This document shows, one piece after another, positions 22,989 through 34,306 of a stretch of DNA of 64,000 bases. A program made the position numbers and the translations under genes. This DNA comes from Caprella mutica (Eukaryota; Arthropoda; Malacostraca; Amphipoda; Caprellidae), in contig CANNZV010000932.1 of assembly GCA_947561585.1 (NCBI GenBank), positions 62,001 to 126,000 of the forward strand. Direction: 5' to 3'. Position 1 is the stretch's first letter. Every line of letters begins with the position of its first letter. The notes beneath the pieces were generated by a model. That model was not told where the DNA came from and did no database searches. It was given only the letters and a program-made list of their open reading frames with translations.

Positions 22989-23587
22989 TTTTACCTCGAT
23001 AGTGTAATGACCATAATTTTGATACACTATTTTACGGCTGCAAATTTATACGTTCACAATGTATTTATGGATACTTCTAACTTCAAGTTATTCAAGTTCA
23101 TTTATAATTTTTCATGAACTTGAAAACTAGAAATTCTCAATCAACAAATTGTAGCAATTTATTTAATGAGTTAAAAGATTAAATAAATTCAATTCCATAC
23201 AAAATCAGTTATTCACAAAACTTCTTATTTACATGATTACACTCGCAAAGAATAAGTTGCTATGCATAATATGGGAATTTATCAATTGATGTAATAAATA
23301 GGTTTGTGACCACACCCTGTGGACATCAATAGTGATTACTGGCATCATTTGGGAGTATTATAAGGTGCCGGATATAGCCTACAGAACACTGGGCCAGGTA
23401 GAAAAACTTTGAGCACTGATCAATCAACTGTACTTTCAGGAGAATTATATGTATAGTAAAAAACAAATAATTACAGAAAAATATGGCTCGTTTGAAATAA
23501 AATATGGCAACGGTTATTAAATATAGTTATGAAAAAAAATCTCATAGAAACATACAAGATCGATTTCTTTGATTTCTTCATTTTTCC
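22989..23587. other. No gene recognised
   Basis: AT-rich non-coding sequence without clear repeats or RNA genes. Confidence 0.45.
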
Positions 23588-24125
23588 TTCAGCCCTGATG
23601 AGTTTGACTGTCAGAATCAACGGGAAGGTTTGATTATGTGTTAAAAAAACACATGTCTTATTTATAAACCTACGGTACTGTATTTTTTACAAGTTGTTAG
23701 TATATATACTTAACTAATGTGTACCAAATTTCAAGTAAACATATTGATCATAAGGAGAAATATGACATAGGTATGTAAGACATTGGCAACTGAGAGAGCA
23801 GAGCTGGGATTGGGTGGAATGTGACGCAATCACAGCTCGCGTATGTGTCTGTACTCCGTGAAAACTTGGACAAATTCGTGCAAATTGACTAACCAAACTG
23901 TATTTCTACGCTGCCACACGTTTCCAAAGTACAATTAATTTCTTAATTTACGTGATTTACGCCAATAAGTAAATATTTTTTAAAATACAAAATTATATTT
24001 GGTATTTATGTAGGAACAAAGTCAAGAAAGGCCAGTAGATTTAAAGGAATGACATGAATATACAGTATAAAGTAATTCAAAAAACGATGTGCTTAGAAAA
24101 CACACGTCAAACTCATTAGGGTTAA
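23588..24125 (-). mobile_element. piggyBac-like MITE, copy A
   Basis: The right end is GTCAAACTCATTAGGG followed by TTAA (24122-24125). The left end reads TTCAGCCCTGATGAGTTTGAC, where the expected TTAA is degraded and one base is inserted. It matches copy B at 42564-43153 in reverse orientation, including the AACGGGAAGGTTTGATTATG segment and the central AATCACAGCTC hairpin. Slightly shorter and more diverged than copy B. The minus-strand frame 23714-23896 is not a gene. Confidence 0.85.
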
Positions 24126-24169
24126 ATTTAACTAATTTATGGAAGTTAGACTGTGAATTGAAAGTTAGC

Positions 24170-24190
24170 AGAGAGAGAGAGAGAGAGAGG
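24170..24190. repeat. (GA)n microsatellite
   Basis: About ten uninterrupted GA dinucleotides, 45 bp after the end of the piggyBac-like element. Confidence 0.9.
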
Positions 24191-25397
24191 AATGTTTATC
24201 TAGTCTCAGCAGTAGGAATTGACTTAGCAATTGTTTGGAATTAACTTCCACTTTATTCTGTGTTTGATTACCTTTATTGACTTGTACTCTGATCTCTTTT
24301 GTACATACTATATCACATGGATTTAATTAAATTCTGTGGATATGTTGGTTTGTTAATTAAGATATAGTATATTTTCATAGATACATAATGATTAAGTTTG
24401 ATTATTAAATATAAAAGACAAGAAGAAGCAGTCAGACAGGAAAGTGGCTCAATGAACAAAGCCACCTAGCACTAGTTGTTGACAATGTTCATGAATGCAG
24501 AAAAGCTACTCCGTGAATGCAGTCACTTACCAAGGAATGTGACGAAATGGACACAAGCACCAGTGACTGCACTCACGGTTGGAAGAGGAAAATGAAGAGG
24601 TGATAGTAAATGAAACCTACGAGCCTACCTAATACAAAACTTAAGACCTCGTAGTTGAAGAGCATAACTCTAGCGCTATCCTCTATAACTGCAAGTAGCG
24701 CTAAAAAATGATAAGTATTGTATAAATAAATAGAAATAATCCAAATTACAACAGTTCTTGGCCCAAAGGACACCACCTCTTAAATTTTCTTCCAGTCACC
24801 ACAGAGAGCATCAGGATAGAGCTCCTGGGGGCTATGAAGTGATATAAAAAATTGCGTTAGTGATAAAAGATATCAGTTATTCGATGAAATGCTATACAAT
24901 AAATAAAAATTCATTCATTAATATGAAAACAGAGAAAAATAACTTCAAATTACTGTATTGGTTTTATTCAAATACACTTACTCCACAATGCTACTTTAAC
25001 TTCCATAAATTAGATCTAACTACACACTTCTAACCGATCATGCACAATAAATTACCCTCATGTGCATTAATTCTCCCCTGGAATACTGACCCGATCTTAC
25101 GCCTTTGCCCTCAAACCTGTTGTTTCTGCCTAATTTACGACACACACTGTTTCTATTTAGCCAATTTATTGTTTACAATTGTAGAGTAGAGTCATGAGTT
25201 GATGGCAGAGTTCACTGTACACAATATTGATTGGGAAATTCACCCACAGAGACTGTGGGTGAGTGAGAAGTTAACATGTGGGGTTTTAACTACATAATTG
25301 AATGCTTGAAACTTAGAGGTGTACACCAACTAGGTGGTACACACCTGTAAATACAATCTAACTTACGGATACATATCTGTTGGTACATACCAACTCA
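24191..25397. other. No gene recognised; contains one dispersed segment
   Basis: The segment 24789-24842 (TTCTTCCAGTCACCACAGAG ... CATCAGGATAGAGCTCCTG) recurs in diverged form at 30582-30636, so it belongs to a repeat I cannot delimit. Minus-strand frame 24573-24776 has no recognisable domain. Confidence 0.45.
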
Positions 25398-26445
25398 CAG
25401 CAATACGACACTAGGAATTTTCCCCGCCAGGAGTTATCCCCGCCAGGACTTGTTCCTCGCCAGGAGTTTTCCCCGCCAGGACTATTCCCCGCCAGGACTA
25501 TTCCCCACCGAATAAAGTTTCAATAATTTAGGCTATTAAAGTATAATTTTGATAAAGCAAAAAAATATCAATAGAAGACACATTTTATTAAAAGAATTTG
25601 ATCCCCGTATGTGCCCATATTGGTTGTTCAATTTTAAGACTTTGCCTTTTTATTTTCGCCTATAATTAAGAGATGCTACAAAGTACAAACATCATTGCAA
25701 TACTAAGGAATTACCAAATATCGCAATGTACTCTAAGCAACTTCGATTTAATTAATTATTCCAACTCTATAGTTGATAATATCGAGAATTTATTATTCTA
25801 TTTTTCAGCTATTATAAAAAATAGCAATCTATTAACTAATCGTTCAAATTTATGATTTTCCAGAGCACTAATACTTTTTTTTAAATTTATTAATTAAATT
25901 TCTGTTATATTTCAGTTTATTTTATAATTAATGAACTTACTATAGATTTTTATTACACTTAATATTGTCCTCTTTTTTATTGTCCTTTTTTCTATTGTGT
26001 ATATTCTATATTTATACCTCAAAAAAACTTACAATGGTATAGCCATTATTACGAAAATACCTACGTAAGTCAGAGTGTAATGAAAACTAATTCCCGAGGA
26101 GTAACAAATGCAAAACGGGTTTGGTTCAAGGAGTTTGTGATGACCCATTTCCATTCAACTAGTAACCTATTCCTACCCTTGCGACAATAATATTGAAGAA
26201 GAAAAATAAATCCAAAAAAGTCTTATTTGAATCGGGAGACATCGGAATACAATTTCGTGACAACAGATTTTGTTTAATAACTATATTTTTCGAAAACTAA
26301 ATATATAATCGCAATGTTTAATTATCTTCCACAGTATAAATTAAATAAATTGGCGGGGAAAAGTCCGGCGGGGAATAGTCCTGGCGGGGAATAGTCCTAG
26401 CGAGGAAAAGTCCTGGCGGGGAAAAGTCCGTTTGACCAGCAATAC
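25398..26445. mobile_element. Foldback-like transposon, 1030 bp, 9-bp target duplication
   Basis: CAGCAATAC occurs at 25398-25406 and 26437-26445. The element between (25407-26436) starts GACACTAGGAATTTTCCCCG and ends with the complement of GTCAAACGGACTTTTCCCCG. Each terminal repeat (about 90 bp) consists of five or six 16-17 bp subrepeats, consensus TTCCCCGCCAGGACTAT, in opposite orientation at the two ends. The roughly 830-bp core is AT-rich; its longest frame is 60 codons, so no transposase. Subrepeat-built inverted ends and 9-bp duplications are known from Drosophila foldback elements; 9-bp duplications also occur in Mutator-like elements. Confidence 0.85.
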
Positions 26446-26474
26446 ATACAACAGGATGGAGGAACACACCAACT

Positions 26475-26916
26475 ATTATAATGCAGGCTAAACTCTCTAA
26501 AAAGTCAGCCCCACATATTATAATGCAGGCTAAACTCTCTAAAAAGTCAGCCCCACATATTATAATGCAGGCTAAACTCTCTAAGAAGTCAGCCCCACAT
26601 ATTATAATGCAGGCTAAACTCTCTAAGAAGTCAGCCCCACATATTACAATGCAGGCTAAACTCTCTAAGAAGTCAGCCCCACATATTACAATGCAGGCTA
26701 AACTCTCTAAGAAGTCAGCCCCACATATTACAATGCAGGCTAAACTCTCTAAGAAGTCAGCCCCACATATTATAATGCAGGCTAAACTCTCTAAGAAGTC
26801 AGCCCCACATATTACAATGCAGGCTAAACTCTCTAAGAAGTCAGACCCACATATTATAATGCAGGCTAAACTCTCTAAAAAGTCAGCCCCACATATTATA
26901 ATGCAGGCTAAACTCT
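26475..26916. repeat. Minisatellite, 42-bp unit, 10.5 copies
   Basis: Units begin ATGCAGGCTAAACTCTCTAA and end CCCCACATATTATA. Period 42 keeps the plus frame open from 26481 to 27071 (196 codons), with ten repeats of MQAKLSKKSAPHII and a unique 55-codon tail rich in Lys, Asn and Gln. Most variants between copies (AAAAAG/AAGAAG, ATA/ACA) are silent or conservative, but this is not enough to call a gene. There is no ATG context, splice signal or homologue I can identify. Confidence 0.95.
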
Positions 26917-27104
26917 TTGCTATTGTTTATAAGCAAGTTTGTATGAGTAAACAAATGGCGAAGCAAACACTGGGGCAAAATGTAAACAGGATTGCAACAG
27001 TAAACAATTTGCCTCGTAAATTTAAAGAAATGCAGCTGAACAAACTGTTTACCCGAGATACGGCAAACTGAAACTATAAACAAAACGGACTTAGATGTGG
27101 ATTG

Positions 27105-28243
27105 TGGTCAGTGTAGGACACTGTAAAGTGTAGACAGTGTAGGTACACTGTAGAGTGTAGACAGTGTAGGACACTGTAAAGTGTAGACAGTGTAGTCAGT
27201 GTAGTCAGTATAGGTACATTGTAGACAGTGTAGAAACACTGTAGACAGTGTAGGACACTGTAGAGTGTAGACAGTGTAGGACACTGTAAAGTGTAGACAG
27301 TGTGGTCAGTGTAGGTACACTGTAGAGTGTAGACAGTGTAGGTACACTGTAGTCAGTGTAGGTACACTGTAGTCACTGTAGGTACACTGTAGTCAGTGTA
27401 GGTACACTGTAGTCAGTGTAGGTACACTGTAGTCAGTGTAGGTACACTGTAGTCAGTGTAGGTACACTGTAGAGTGTAGACAGTGTAGTCAGTGTAGGAC
27501 ACTGTAAAGTGTAGACAGTGTAGTCAGTATAGGTACATTGTAGACAGTGTAGAAACACTGTAGACAGTGTAGGTACACTGTAGTTAGTGTAGACAGTGTA
27601 GTCAGTGTAGGTACACTGTAGAGTGTAGACAGTGTAGTCAGTGTAGGTACACTGTAGAGTGTAGACAGTGTAGGTACACTGTAGAGTGTAGACAGTGTAG
27701 TCAGTATAGGTACACTGTAGAGTGTAGACAGTGTAGTCAGTATAGGTACACTGTAGAGTGTAGACAGTGTAGTCAGTATAGGTATATTGTAGACAGTGTA
27801 GAAACACTGTAGACAGTGTAGGTACACTGTAGTTAGTGTAGACAGTGTAGGTACACTGTAGTTATGCAGAGAACAGTAGTTAGTGTAGGACACTGTAGTC
27901 ACTGTAGGTACACTGTAGGACACTGTAGTCAGTGTAGGACACTGTAGTCAGTGTAGGTAGACTGTAGAGTGTAGATAGTGTAGGTACACTGTAGTTAGTG
28001 TAGACAGTGTAGGTACACTGTAGTTATGCAGAGAACAGTAGTCAGTGTAGGACACTGTAGTCAGTGTAGGACACTGTAGTCACTGTAGGTACACTGTAGT
28101 AAGTGTAGGACACTGTAGTCAGTGTAGGACACTGTAGTCAGTGTAGGACACTGTAGTCAGTGTAGGACACTGTAGTCAGTGTAGGTACACTGTAGTCAGT
28201 GTAGGACACTGTAGTCAGTGTACCTACATTGACTAGAGTGTAG
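27105..28243. repeat. Composite minisatellite of TACACTGTAG/TCAGTGTAGG modules
   Basis: The modules GTAGTCAGTGTAGG, TACACTGTAG, GACACTGTAA and AGTGTAGACAGT are shuffled with local periods near 19-20 bp and longer ones of about 65 and 130 bp. Blocks such as TTATGCAGAGAACAGTAG appear twice (27863, 28023), showing larger duplications. Complementary ACACTG and CAGTGT lie next to each other, so hairpins are possible throughout. Two minus-strand frames of 124 and 144 codons are by-products. Confidence 0.95.
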
Positions 28244-28252
28244 GTTTCATTT

Positions 28253-29577
28253 CACCAGTCACAATAAGTACCACCTGTCACAATAAGTACCACCAGTCAC
28301 AATAAGTACCACCAGTCACAATAAGTACCACCAGTCACAATAAGTACCACCAGTCACAATAAGTACAATCAGTCACAATAAGTACAATCAGTCCCATTAA
28401 GTACCATCAGTCACAATAAGTACCATCAGTCACAATAAGTACCACCAGTCACAATAAGTACAATCAGTCACAATAAGTACCACCAGTCACAATAAGTACC
28501 ACCAGTCACAATAAGTACCACCAGTCACAATAAGTACCACCAGTCACAATAAGTACCACCAGTCACAATAAGTACCACCAGTCACAATAAGTACCACCAG
28601 TCACAATAAGTACCACCAGTCACAATAAGTACCATCAGTCACAATAAGTACCATCAGTCACAATAAGTACCATCAGTCACAATAAGTACCATCAGTCACA
28701 ATAAGTACCATCAGTCACAATAAGTACCATCAGTCACAATAAGTACCATCAGTCACAATAAGTACCATCAGTCACAATAAGTACCATCAGTCACAATAAG
28801 TACCATCAGTCACAATAAGTACCATCAGTCACAATAAGTACCATCAGTCACAATAAGTACCACAAGTCACAATAAGTACCATCAGTCACAATAAGTACCA
28901 TCAGTCACAATAAGTACCATCAGTCACAATAAGTACCATCAGTCACAATAAGTACCATCAGTCACAATAAGTACCATCAGTCACAATAAGTACCATCAGT
29001 CACAATAAGTACCATCAGTCACAATAAGTACCATCAGTCACAATAAGTACCATCAGTCACAATAAGTACCATCAGTCACAATAAGTACCATCAGTCACAA
29101 TAAGTACCATCAGTCACAATAAGTACCATCAGTCACAATAAGTACCACCAGTCACAATAAGTACCATCAGTCACAATAAGTACCATCAGTCACAATAAGT
29201 ACCACAAGTCACAATAAGTACCATCAGTCACAATAAGTACCATCAGTCACAATAAGTACCATCAGTCACAATAAGTACCATCAGTCACAATAAGTACCAT
29301 CAGTCACAATAAGTACCACCAGTCACAATAAGTACCATCAGTCACAATAAGTACCATCAGTCACAATAAGTACCATCAGTCACAATAAGTACCATCAGTC
29401 ACAATAAGTACCATCAGTCACAATAAGTACCATCAGTCACAATAAGTACCATCAGTCACAATAAGTACCATCAGTCACAATAAGTACCATCAGTCACAAT
29501 AAGTACCATCAGTCACAATAAGTACCATCAGTCACAATAAGTACCATCAGTCACAATAAGTACCATCAGTCACAATA
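28253..29577. repeat. Minisatellite, 19-bp unit, about 70 copies
   Basis: The unit is CATCAGTCACAATAAGTAC, with a CACC variant dominating the first 400 bp and CATC thereafter. Rare variants (CACAAG at 28861 and 29203; CAATCAG near 28370) recur about 340 bp apart, indicating duplication of multi-unit blocks. It begins ten bases after the preceding composite array. Confidence 0.97.
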
Positions 29578-29685
29578 GTATCTATTTTTAAATACATTAG
29601 ACACAGGGACGAACCTTACAATCACTCTCGGTAATTAAGTTGTTTACCAACCCATTGTTTACAACCGGTTGTGTCTGTAATCAGC

Positions 29686-29736
29686 ACAACCCTCCCCCCC
29701 CCTATTAAGGCGTGAAGGGAGGGGGGGGGGGTTGGA
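29686..29736. repeat. C-run/G-run inverted repeat
   Basis: CAACCCTCCCCCCCCCC (from 29686) faces GGGAGGGGGGGGGGGTTGG (to 29736) across an 18-bp loop. This can form a very stable hairpin. The single G-tract of eleven could also join a G-quadruplex with a partner. Confidence 0.8.
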
Positions 29737-29819
29737 ATGCAGATATGCAGTAACTTTAATATCGATATATGATTCTAATGATTAATTGATAAATGCAATA
29801 AAAAAATATTATATAGTAA

Positions 29820-30120
29820 TTAATATTTACCTTTTATTTTAATTGGTAAAAACTTACTTGTTTTATGGATACCAAATTATTAAAATATAAACCCTACCTG
29901 TATCATGGATACCAATTAAATCTTAAGTTAAAATTATTATATATTTTAACTTTAAATTTAATTGGTATCCATGTTACATGCAGGATTTATATTTTGATTG
30001 GTATGCATGAAACCTGTAGGTATCATGGATACCAATTGAAATAAAAGGTAAATAATAACTACTATAAATTTTCCTATCATCGAAAATGTGGAATCGTCCG
30101 AAAACTAGGAACATACCCTA
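29820..30120. mobile_element. MITE family 1 remnant, right end plus several inner hairpins
   Basis: The right terminus ATCGAAAATGTGGAATCG ... CATACCCTA is clear at 30078-30120. Upstream are several copies of GGTATCATGGATACCAATT and its complement (29872, 29904, 29961, 30000, 30022), more than in any other copy. No left terminus is recognisable, so this may be a rearranged or nested copy. Confidence 0.6.
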
Positions 30121-30184
30121 GCAGTTCATAACAGTATACTGATTGTCACCATTAATTTCAAATTAAACCAGAGTACTTCTTGGT

Positions 30185-30250
30185 AATGTTGGCCCAATGT
30201 TAAACAATATTGGGCCAATGTAGCCCCGAGAAACATGGTTACCAGGTTGT
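30185..30250. repeat. CAATATTGGGCC dispersed segment, tail copy
   Basis: AATGTTGGCCCAATGTTAAAC and AATATTGGGCCAATGTAG are followed by GCCCCGAGAAACATGGTTAC at 30223, then CAGGT. The same order of elements is seen at 16411-16596 and at the end of the 22-bp array. Confidence 0.55.
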
Positions 30251-30362
30251 ACTATACTTTAGTATATTAGACTATTAGACTATAGTATACTACACTATAG
30301 TACTACTATAGTATAGTTCAGTATAGATTGTATACAGTATACTATAGTGTGATGCAGTATAT
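30250..30362. repeat. Palindrome-rich TACTATAG/GTATAC tract
   Basis: ACTATAGT, AGTATACT and GTATAC cores recur irregularly over about 110 bp. It looks like a degenerate self-complementary microsatellite. Confidence 0.7.
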
Positions 30363-30581
30363 GAATTATATCTATAAGACATGCATCACAATTTAGCTGC
30401 GATATAAAAGGCATTCACTTTAGGGTGGAAAATCCACAACGGAGACGTTGGTTGTTGTGTCTGCCATGTTGTTATTGTTATAGCTGTTATTGTTATTGTG
30501 ATAACAACTCAGGATGATACAATTGGGAGTATAGTCACTTAGCAGAGATAGGGGGGGGGGGTGGCTCCCCCTCCCCCCCTT

Positions 30582-30636
30582 CTTCCATTCACCACAAACA
30601 GTTTCAGGATAGAGCCCCTGAGGGCAAATAGAGAAC
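30582..30636. repeat. Dispersed segment shared with 24789-24842
   Basis: TTCTTCCATTCACCACAAAC and TTTCAGGATAGAGCCCCTG match the segment at 24789 in the same orientation. It directly follows a G11/C-rich tract (30549-30580). Element boundaries are unknown. Confidence 0.6.
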
Positions 30637-30878
30637 TAAAACTAACATTTTTGCGACCTGAACCCAAATTATAACCAATGAATGACCTGTTTTAATTTGC
30701 TGTACAATGCATTTTAATTTAAATCCTGTAGCATTTTTTTGTGAAAAATACAAACCGAAATATTCGACTAATTATTACGAAGCATATTATTTATTATTTC
30801 AAGTTTGCCAGAGTTTCCTTTTAGAATCGCATTATGATTTATCCTGTGCAAATTGAACAGAGTTAATTAAGTATGAAG

Positions 30879-30936
30879 TATGGTGGGCCATGGGAGATTA
30901 AATAATGCCATCCTAAATCTTCGTTGACCCACCATA
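30879..30936. repeat. Short hairpin element (family 3), 58 bp
   Basis: TATGGTGGGCCATGGGAGAT pairs imperfectly with ATCTTCGTTGACCCACCATA; more diverged than the copies at 11142 and 22924. Confidence 0.65.
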
Positions 30937-31025
30937 ACTTTGTTCCTGGGTAGTTGTTTGTTCCACTATTTACCATATGATTTTTAATTGTTTTTATACC
31001 AACCAACTAAGAAACTCAAAATAAA

Positions 31026-31075
31026 GGTAGGCGAATTTCGAATTATCAGACAATTTCATTAGAAAAAAAAAAAAA
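31026..31075. mobile_element. MITE family 1, left end only (weak)
   Basis: GGTAGGCGAATTTCGAATTATCAGACAATT resembles the family end but lacks the ACATTTTCGATCAT block; it is followed by an A-run. No right end found. Confidence 0.4.
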
Positions 31076-31220
31076 ATTACAACCTCATTGCGTCACTTCA
31101 GTTCCAAGTAATCATTAATTCTCTTCACATTAAATCAGTACTCCTTCATTAACAGCAACACCCGGTAGTTAAAGAGAAAATAGTCTGTTTACGAGAGACG
31201 CTTGTTTACCATTCCGTAGC

Positions 31221-31265
31221 CTGTTGTTGTTGTTGCTGTCATTGTTGTTGTTGTTGTTGTTGTTT
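31221..31265. repeat. (TTG)n microsatellite, interrupted
   Basis: About fourteen TTG trinucleotides with one CTGTCA interruption. Shorter TTG/TTA runs lie at 30465-30500 and 33075-33105. Confidence 0.9.
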
Positions 31266-31346
31266 ACGCCTCTTTAGAGGATCATTATCGATCCTATCCT
31301 CCTACGGACTTACGCCTCCCACCTCCTTCGGTTAGAGTGCTATGGT

Positions 31347-32147
31347 GTAAGACATTTCGTTCGTCGACAAGACATTTAGTCGACAAGACATTTCATCGAC
31401 ATGACATTTCGTGGTCGACAAGACATTTCGTGGTCGACAAGACATTTCGTGGTCGACAAGACATTTCGTGGTCGACAAGACATTTCGTGGTCGACAAGAC
31501 ATTTCGTGGTCGACAAGACATTTCGTGGTCGACAAGACATTTCGTGGTCGACAAGACATTTCGTGGTCGACAAGACATTTCGTGGTCGACAAGACATTTC
31601 GTCGTCGACAAGACATTTCGTCGTCGACAAGACATTTCGTCGTCGACAAGACATTTCGTCTACAAGACATTTCTTCGACAAGACATTTCTTCGACAAGAC
31701 ATTTCTTCGACAAGACATTTCATCGACAAGACATTTCGTCGACAAGACACTTCGTCGACAAGACACTTCGTCGACAAGACACTTCGTCGACAAGACACTT
31801 CGTCGACAAGACACTTCGTCGACAAGACACTTCGTCGACAAGACACTTCGTCGACAAGACATTTCGTCGACAAGACACTTCGTCGACAAGACATTTCGTC
31901 GACAAGACACTTCGTCGACAAGACACTTCGTCGACAAGACACTTCGTCGACAAGACACTTCGTCGACAAGACATTTTGTCTACAAGACATTTCGTCTACA
32001 AGACATTTCTTCGACAGACATTTCATCGACAAGACATTTCGTCGACAAGACATTTCGTCGACAAGACATTTCGTCGACAAGACATTTCGTCGACAAGACA
32101 TTTCGTCTACAAGACACTTCGTCTACAAGACATTTCGTCTACAAGAC
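31347..32147. repeat. Minisatellite with 19-bp and 16-bp phases around GTCGACAAGACATTTC
   Basis: The first part (31401-31650) has a 19-bp unit GTGGTCGACAAGACATTTC, changing to GTCGTCGAC. From about 31660 the unit is 16 bp, GTCGACAAGACATTTC, with a block of CACTTC variants at 31740-31970. Nearly every unit carries the palindrome GTCGAC. Neither strand contains stops in several frames, giving seven overlapping open frames of 80-282 codons, which I regard as artefacts of the repeat. Confidence 0.96.
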
Positions 32148-32310
32148 AGGGGGTTGCACGTCCCCTCGTACACAAACAGTATTAGAGTCTATTAAAAATT
32201 TCCTTTAGGCCTTTATGAAAATTCGTCGAAGAAATATCTAGTCGACGTAATGTATGTCTTACTTTAATCCTTCTCTAATTTGCCCCATCTCCTCATCTAT
32301 CCCTTGCATC

Positions 32311-32990
32311 TCCCCCAACTCCTCTTTTCCCCCAACTCCACTTTTCCCCCAACTCCACTTTTCCCCCAACTCCACTTTTCCCCCAACTCCACTTTTCCCC
32401 CAACTCCACTTTTCCCCCAACTCCTCTTTTCCCCCAACTCCTCTTTTCCCCCAACTCCTCTTTTCCCCCAACTCCTCTTTTCCCCCAACTCCACTTTTCC
32501 CCCAACTCCTCTTTTCCCCCAACTCCTCTTTTCCCCCAACTCCTCTTTTCCCCCAACTCCTCTTTTCCCCCAACTCCTCTTTTCCCCCAACTCCTCTTTT
32601 CCCCCAACTCCTCTTTTCCCCCAACTCCTCTTTTCCCCCAACTCCTCTTTTCCCCCAACTCCTCTTCTACCCTAGTTCTTCTTTCCCCCCAACTCCTCTT
32701 CTACCCTAGCTCCTCTTCTCCCCAAACTCCTCTTCTACCCTAGCTCCTCTTCTCCCCTAACTCCTCTCCTCCCCTAACTCCTCTCCTCCCCTAACTCCTC
32801 TCCTCCTCTAACTCCTCTCCTCCCCTAACTCCTCTCCTCCCCTAACTCCTCTTCTCCCCTAACTCCTCTTCTCCCCTAACTCCTCTTCTCCCCTAACTCC
32901 TCTTCTCCCCTAACTCCTCTTCTCCCCTAACTCCTCTTCTCCCTAACTCCTCTTCTCCCCTAGCTCCTCTTCTCTAACTCCTCTCCTCCC
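32311..32990. repeat. Pyrimidine-rich minisatellite, 17-bp unit, about 40 copies
   Basis: The unit TCCTCTTTTCCCCCAAC fills 32311-32665. A variant TCCTCTTCTCCCCTAAC fills 32690-32990, with mixed units between. The plus strand is almost entirely C and T apart from AA or TAA once per unit, so strand asymmetry is extreme. Open frames of 114-151 codons on both strands follow from the lack of stops in the 17-bp cycle. Confidence 0.96.
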
Positions 32991-34020
32991 ATCTACCTGT
33001 TTTGATCTGCAGAGTGTTCCACGCCTCTGTTTTGACAATAACTTTAGCAGCTCAAGTTAGAGACACAAGCAGCATGTTATTGTTGTTGTTGTTCTCGCTT
33101 GTTGTTCTTATTTGTCATGGTTGTTTACATTACTTGTCCCGCTCACGCCCAGTGCAGTGAGCAATTCACGGATTCACGTACGAATAGCATTGCAAAGGAG
33201 CGTGCCTTTATTCCACCTGACACTGTTTTAGTATCTAGGTAGAAATAATAAGAACACTGCTAACAAACATGTTTGTTTGTGCTATATACGCACTGGAACA
33301 AAGATTGCATACCTGTATTGTGCTTGCATTTGTACAGCTGTTTACAGGGGAAGTATAGGGGGTATGTGGACGGTTGGAAGGAGAGTGACAGTCTGAACTT
33401 GAACCTGAAGAACATTTTGCTTTGTTTTTGTTTACGTTTGGAATGATATGGTGACGCTCTTTTTTCTCTGTTGTTTGGAAAACACTTTGTTATTCTCCAA
33501 AGGAAATAATAGAATGTGGAAAAAAAGACTATTTTGTACTTTGATCAGTCGCATAATGATATCAATATATTATGTTGAATGCTTTATATTAACGTAATGT
33601 TATTATTAGCATCCCATTAATATGCATGAGAAGTTAACTCTCTTATAACTTCTTTAGGACTCACTATAAAATCACTTGCTAACATCAATGGTACAGCTGA
33701 TGCAGTTTACCGACTTCTAATTAAGTCATAATTTCTTGCTAAATAATTAACACTTCTACAGTCAGTCAATCGTTACACAGTCCATAAATTACACAATGTT
33801 AAACTTAATTTGAGCCTTTTGATATATGTGCATAATGGGAGCTCCATAGTTTCTAATTATCTTTTTATTATTCTCTTCACATAGGTGGTCAGGTCTTTCC
33901 TTACAATCTTGTTTATCAGTTTGGGCCACACGAAAAATATCGCACCTGAGAACAACGGGGCGGTTGTCTTCTGCAACTTACTTTGCATATGAATTTAAAT
34001 GCGTGTAATTAACTTGTCAG
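32991..34020. other. No gene recognised
   Basis: Non-coding sequence of mixed composition; 33060-33440 is less AT-rich than usual and contains short TTG runs, but I see no exon, RNA gene or repeat. Confidence 0.45.
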
Positions 34021-34306
34021 AGGGTAAGCTGCACATAATCGAACTGTTCTACACGTCTTGGCTCATATAAAAAAAAATAGTTATATTTATTATCTTAATT
34101 ATATTTAAACTGTATCCATGATACTTGCAGATATGATACATGAAGCTCTCTTTCTATGGATACCCATTAAAATAAGTTGAATTAAGCGTCATACTTGCCG
34201 GTATCGTGGATACAAATTAAGAAAAAAATAAAATAATAATTATTATAATGCATTTTTTCTTATATGATAAAAGATGTGAAACCGATCGATAATTCGAAAC
34301 TTTTCA
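34021..34306. mobile_element. MITE family 1, long copy (286 bp) with inner hairpins
   Basis: Left end AGGGTAAGCTGCACATAATC, right end AAACCGATCGATAATTCGAA. Inside are TGTATCCATGATACTTGCAG (34109) and GCCGGTATCGTGGATAC (34198), forming diverged versions of the common inner module. Terminal repeats have many mismatches, so this is an old copy. Confidence 0.75.

Noticed and set aside
28253..29577. CRISPR array
   Set aside because: The 19-bp units are contiguous with no spacers, and the genome is eukaryotic.
31337..32208. Open frames up to 282 codons on both strands
   Set aside because: They are produced by the 16/19-bp minisatellite, which has no stop in several phases; seven overlapping frames on two strands cannot all be genes and none has a non-repeat domain.
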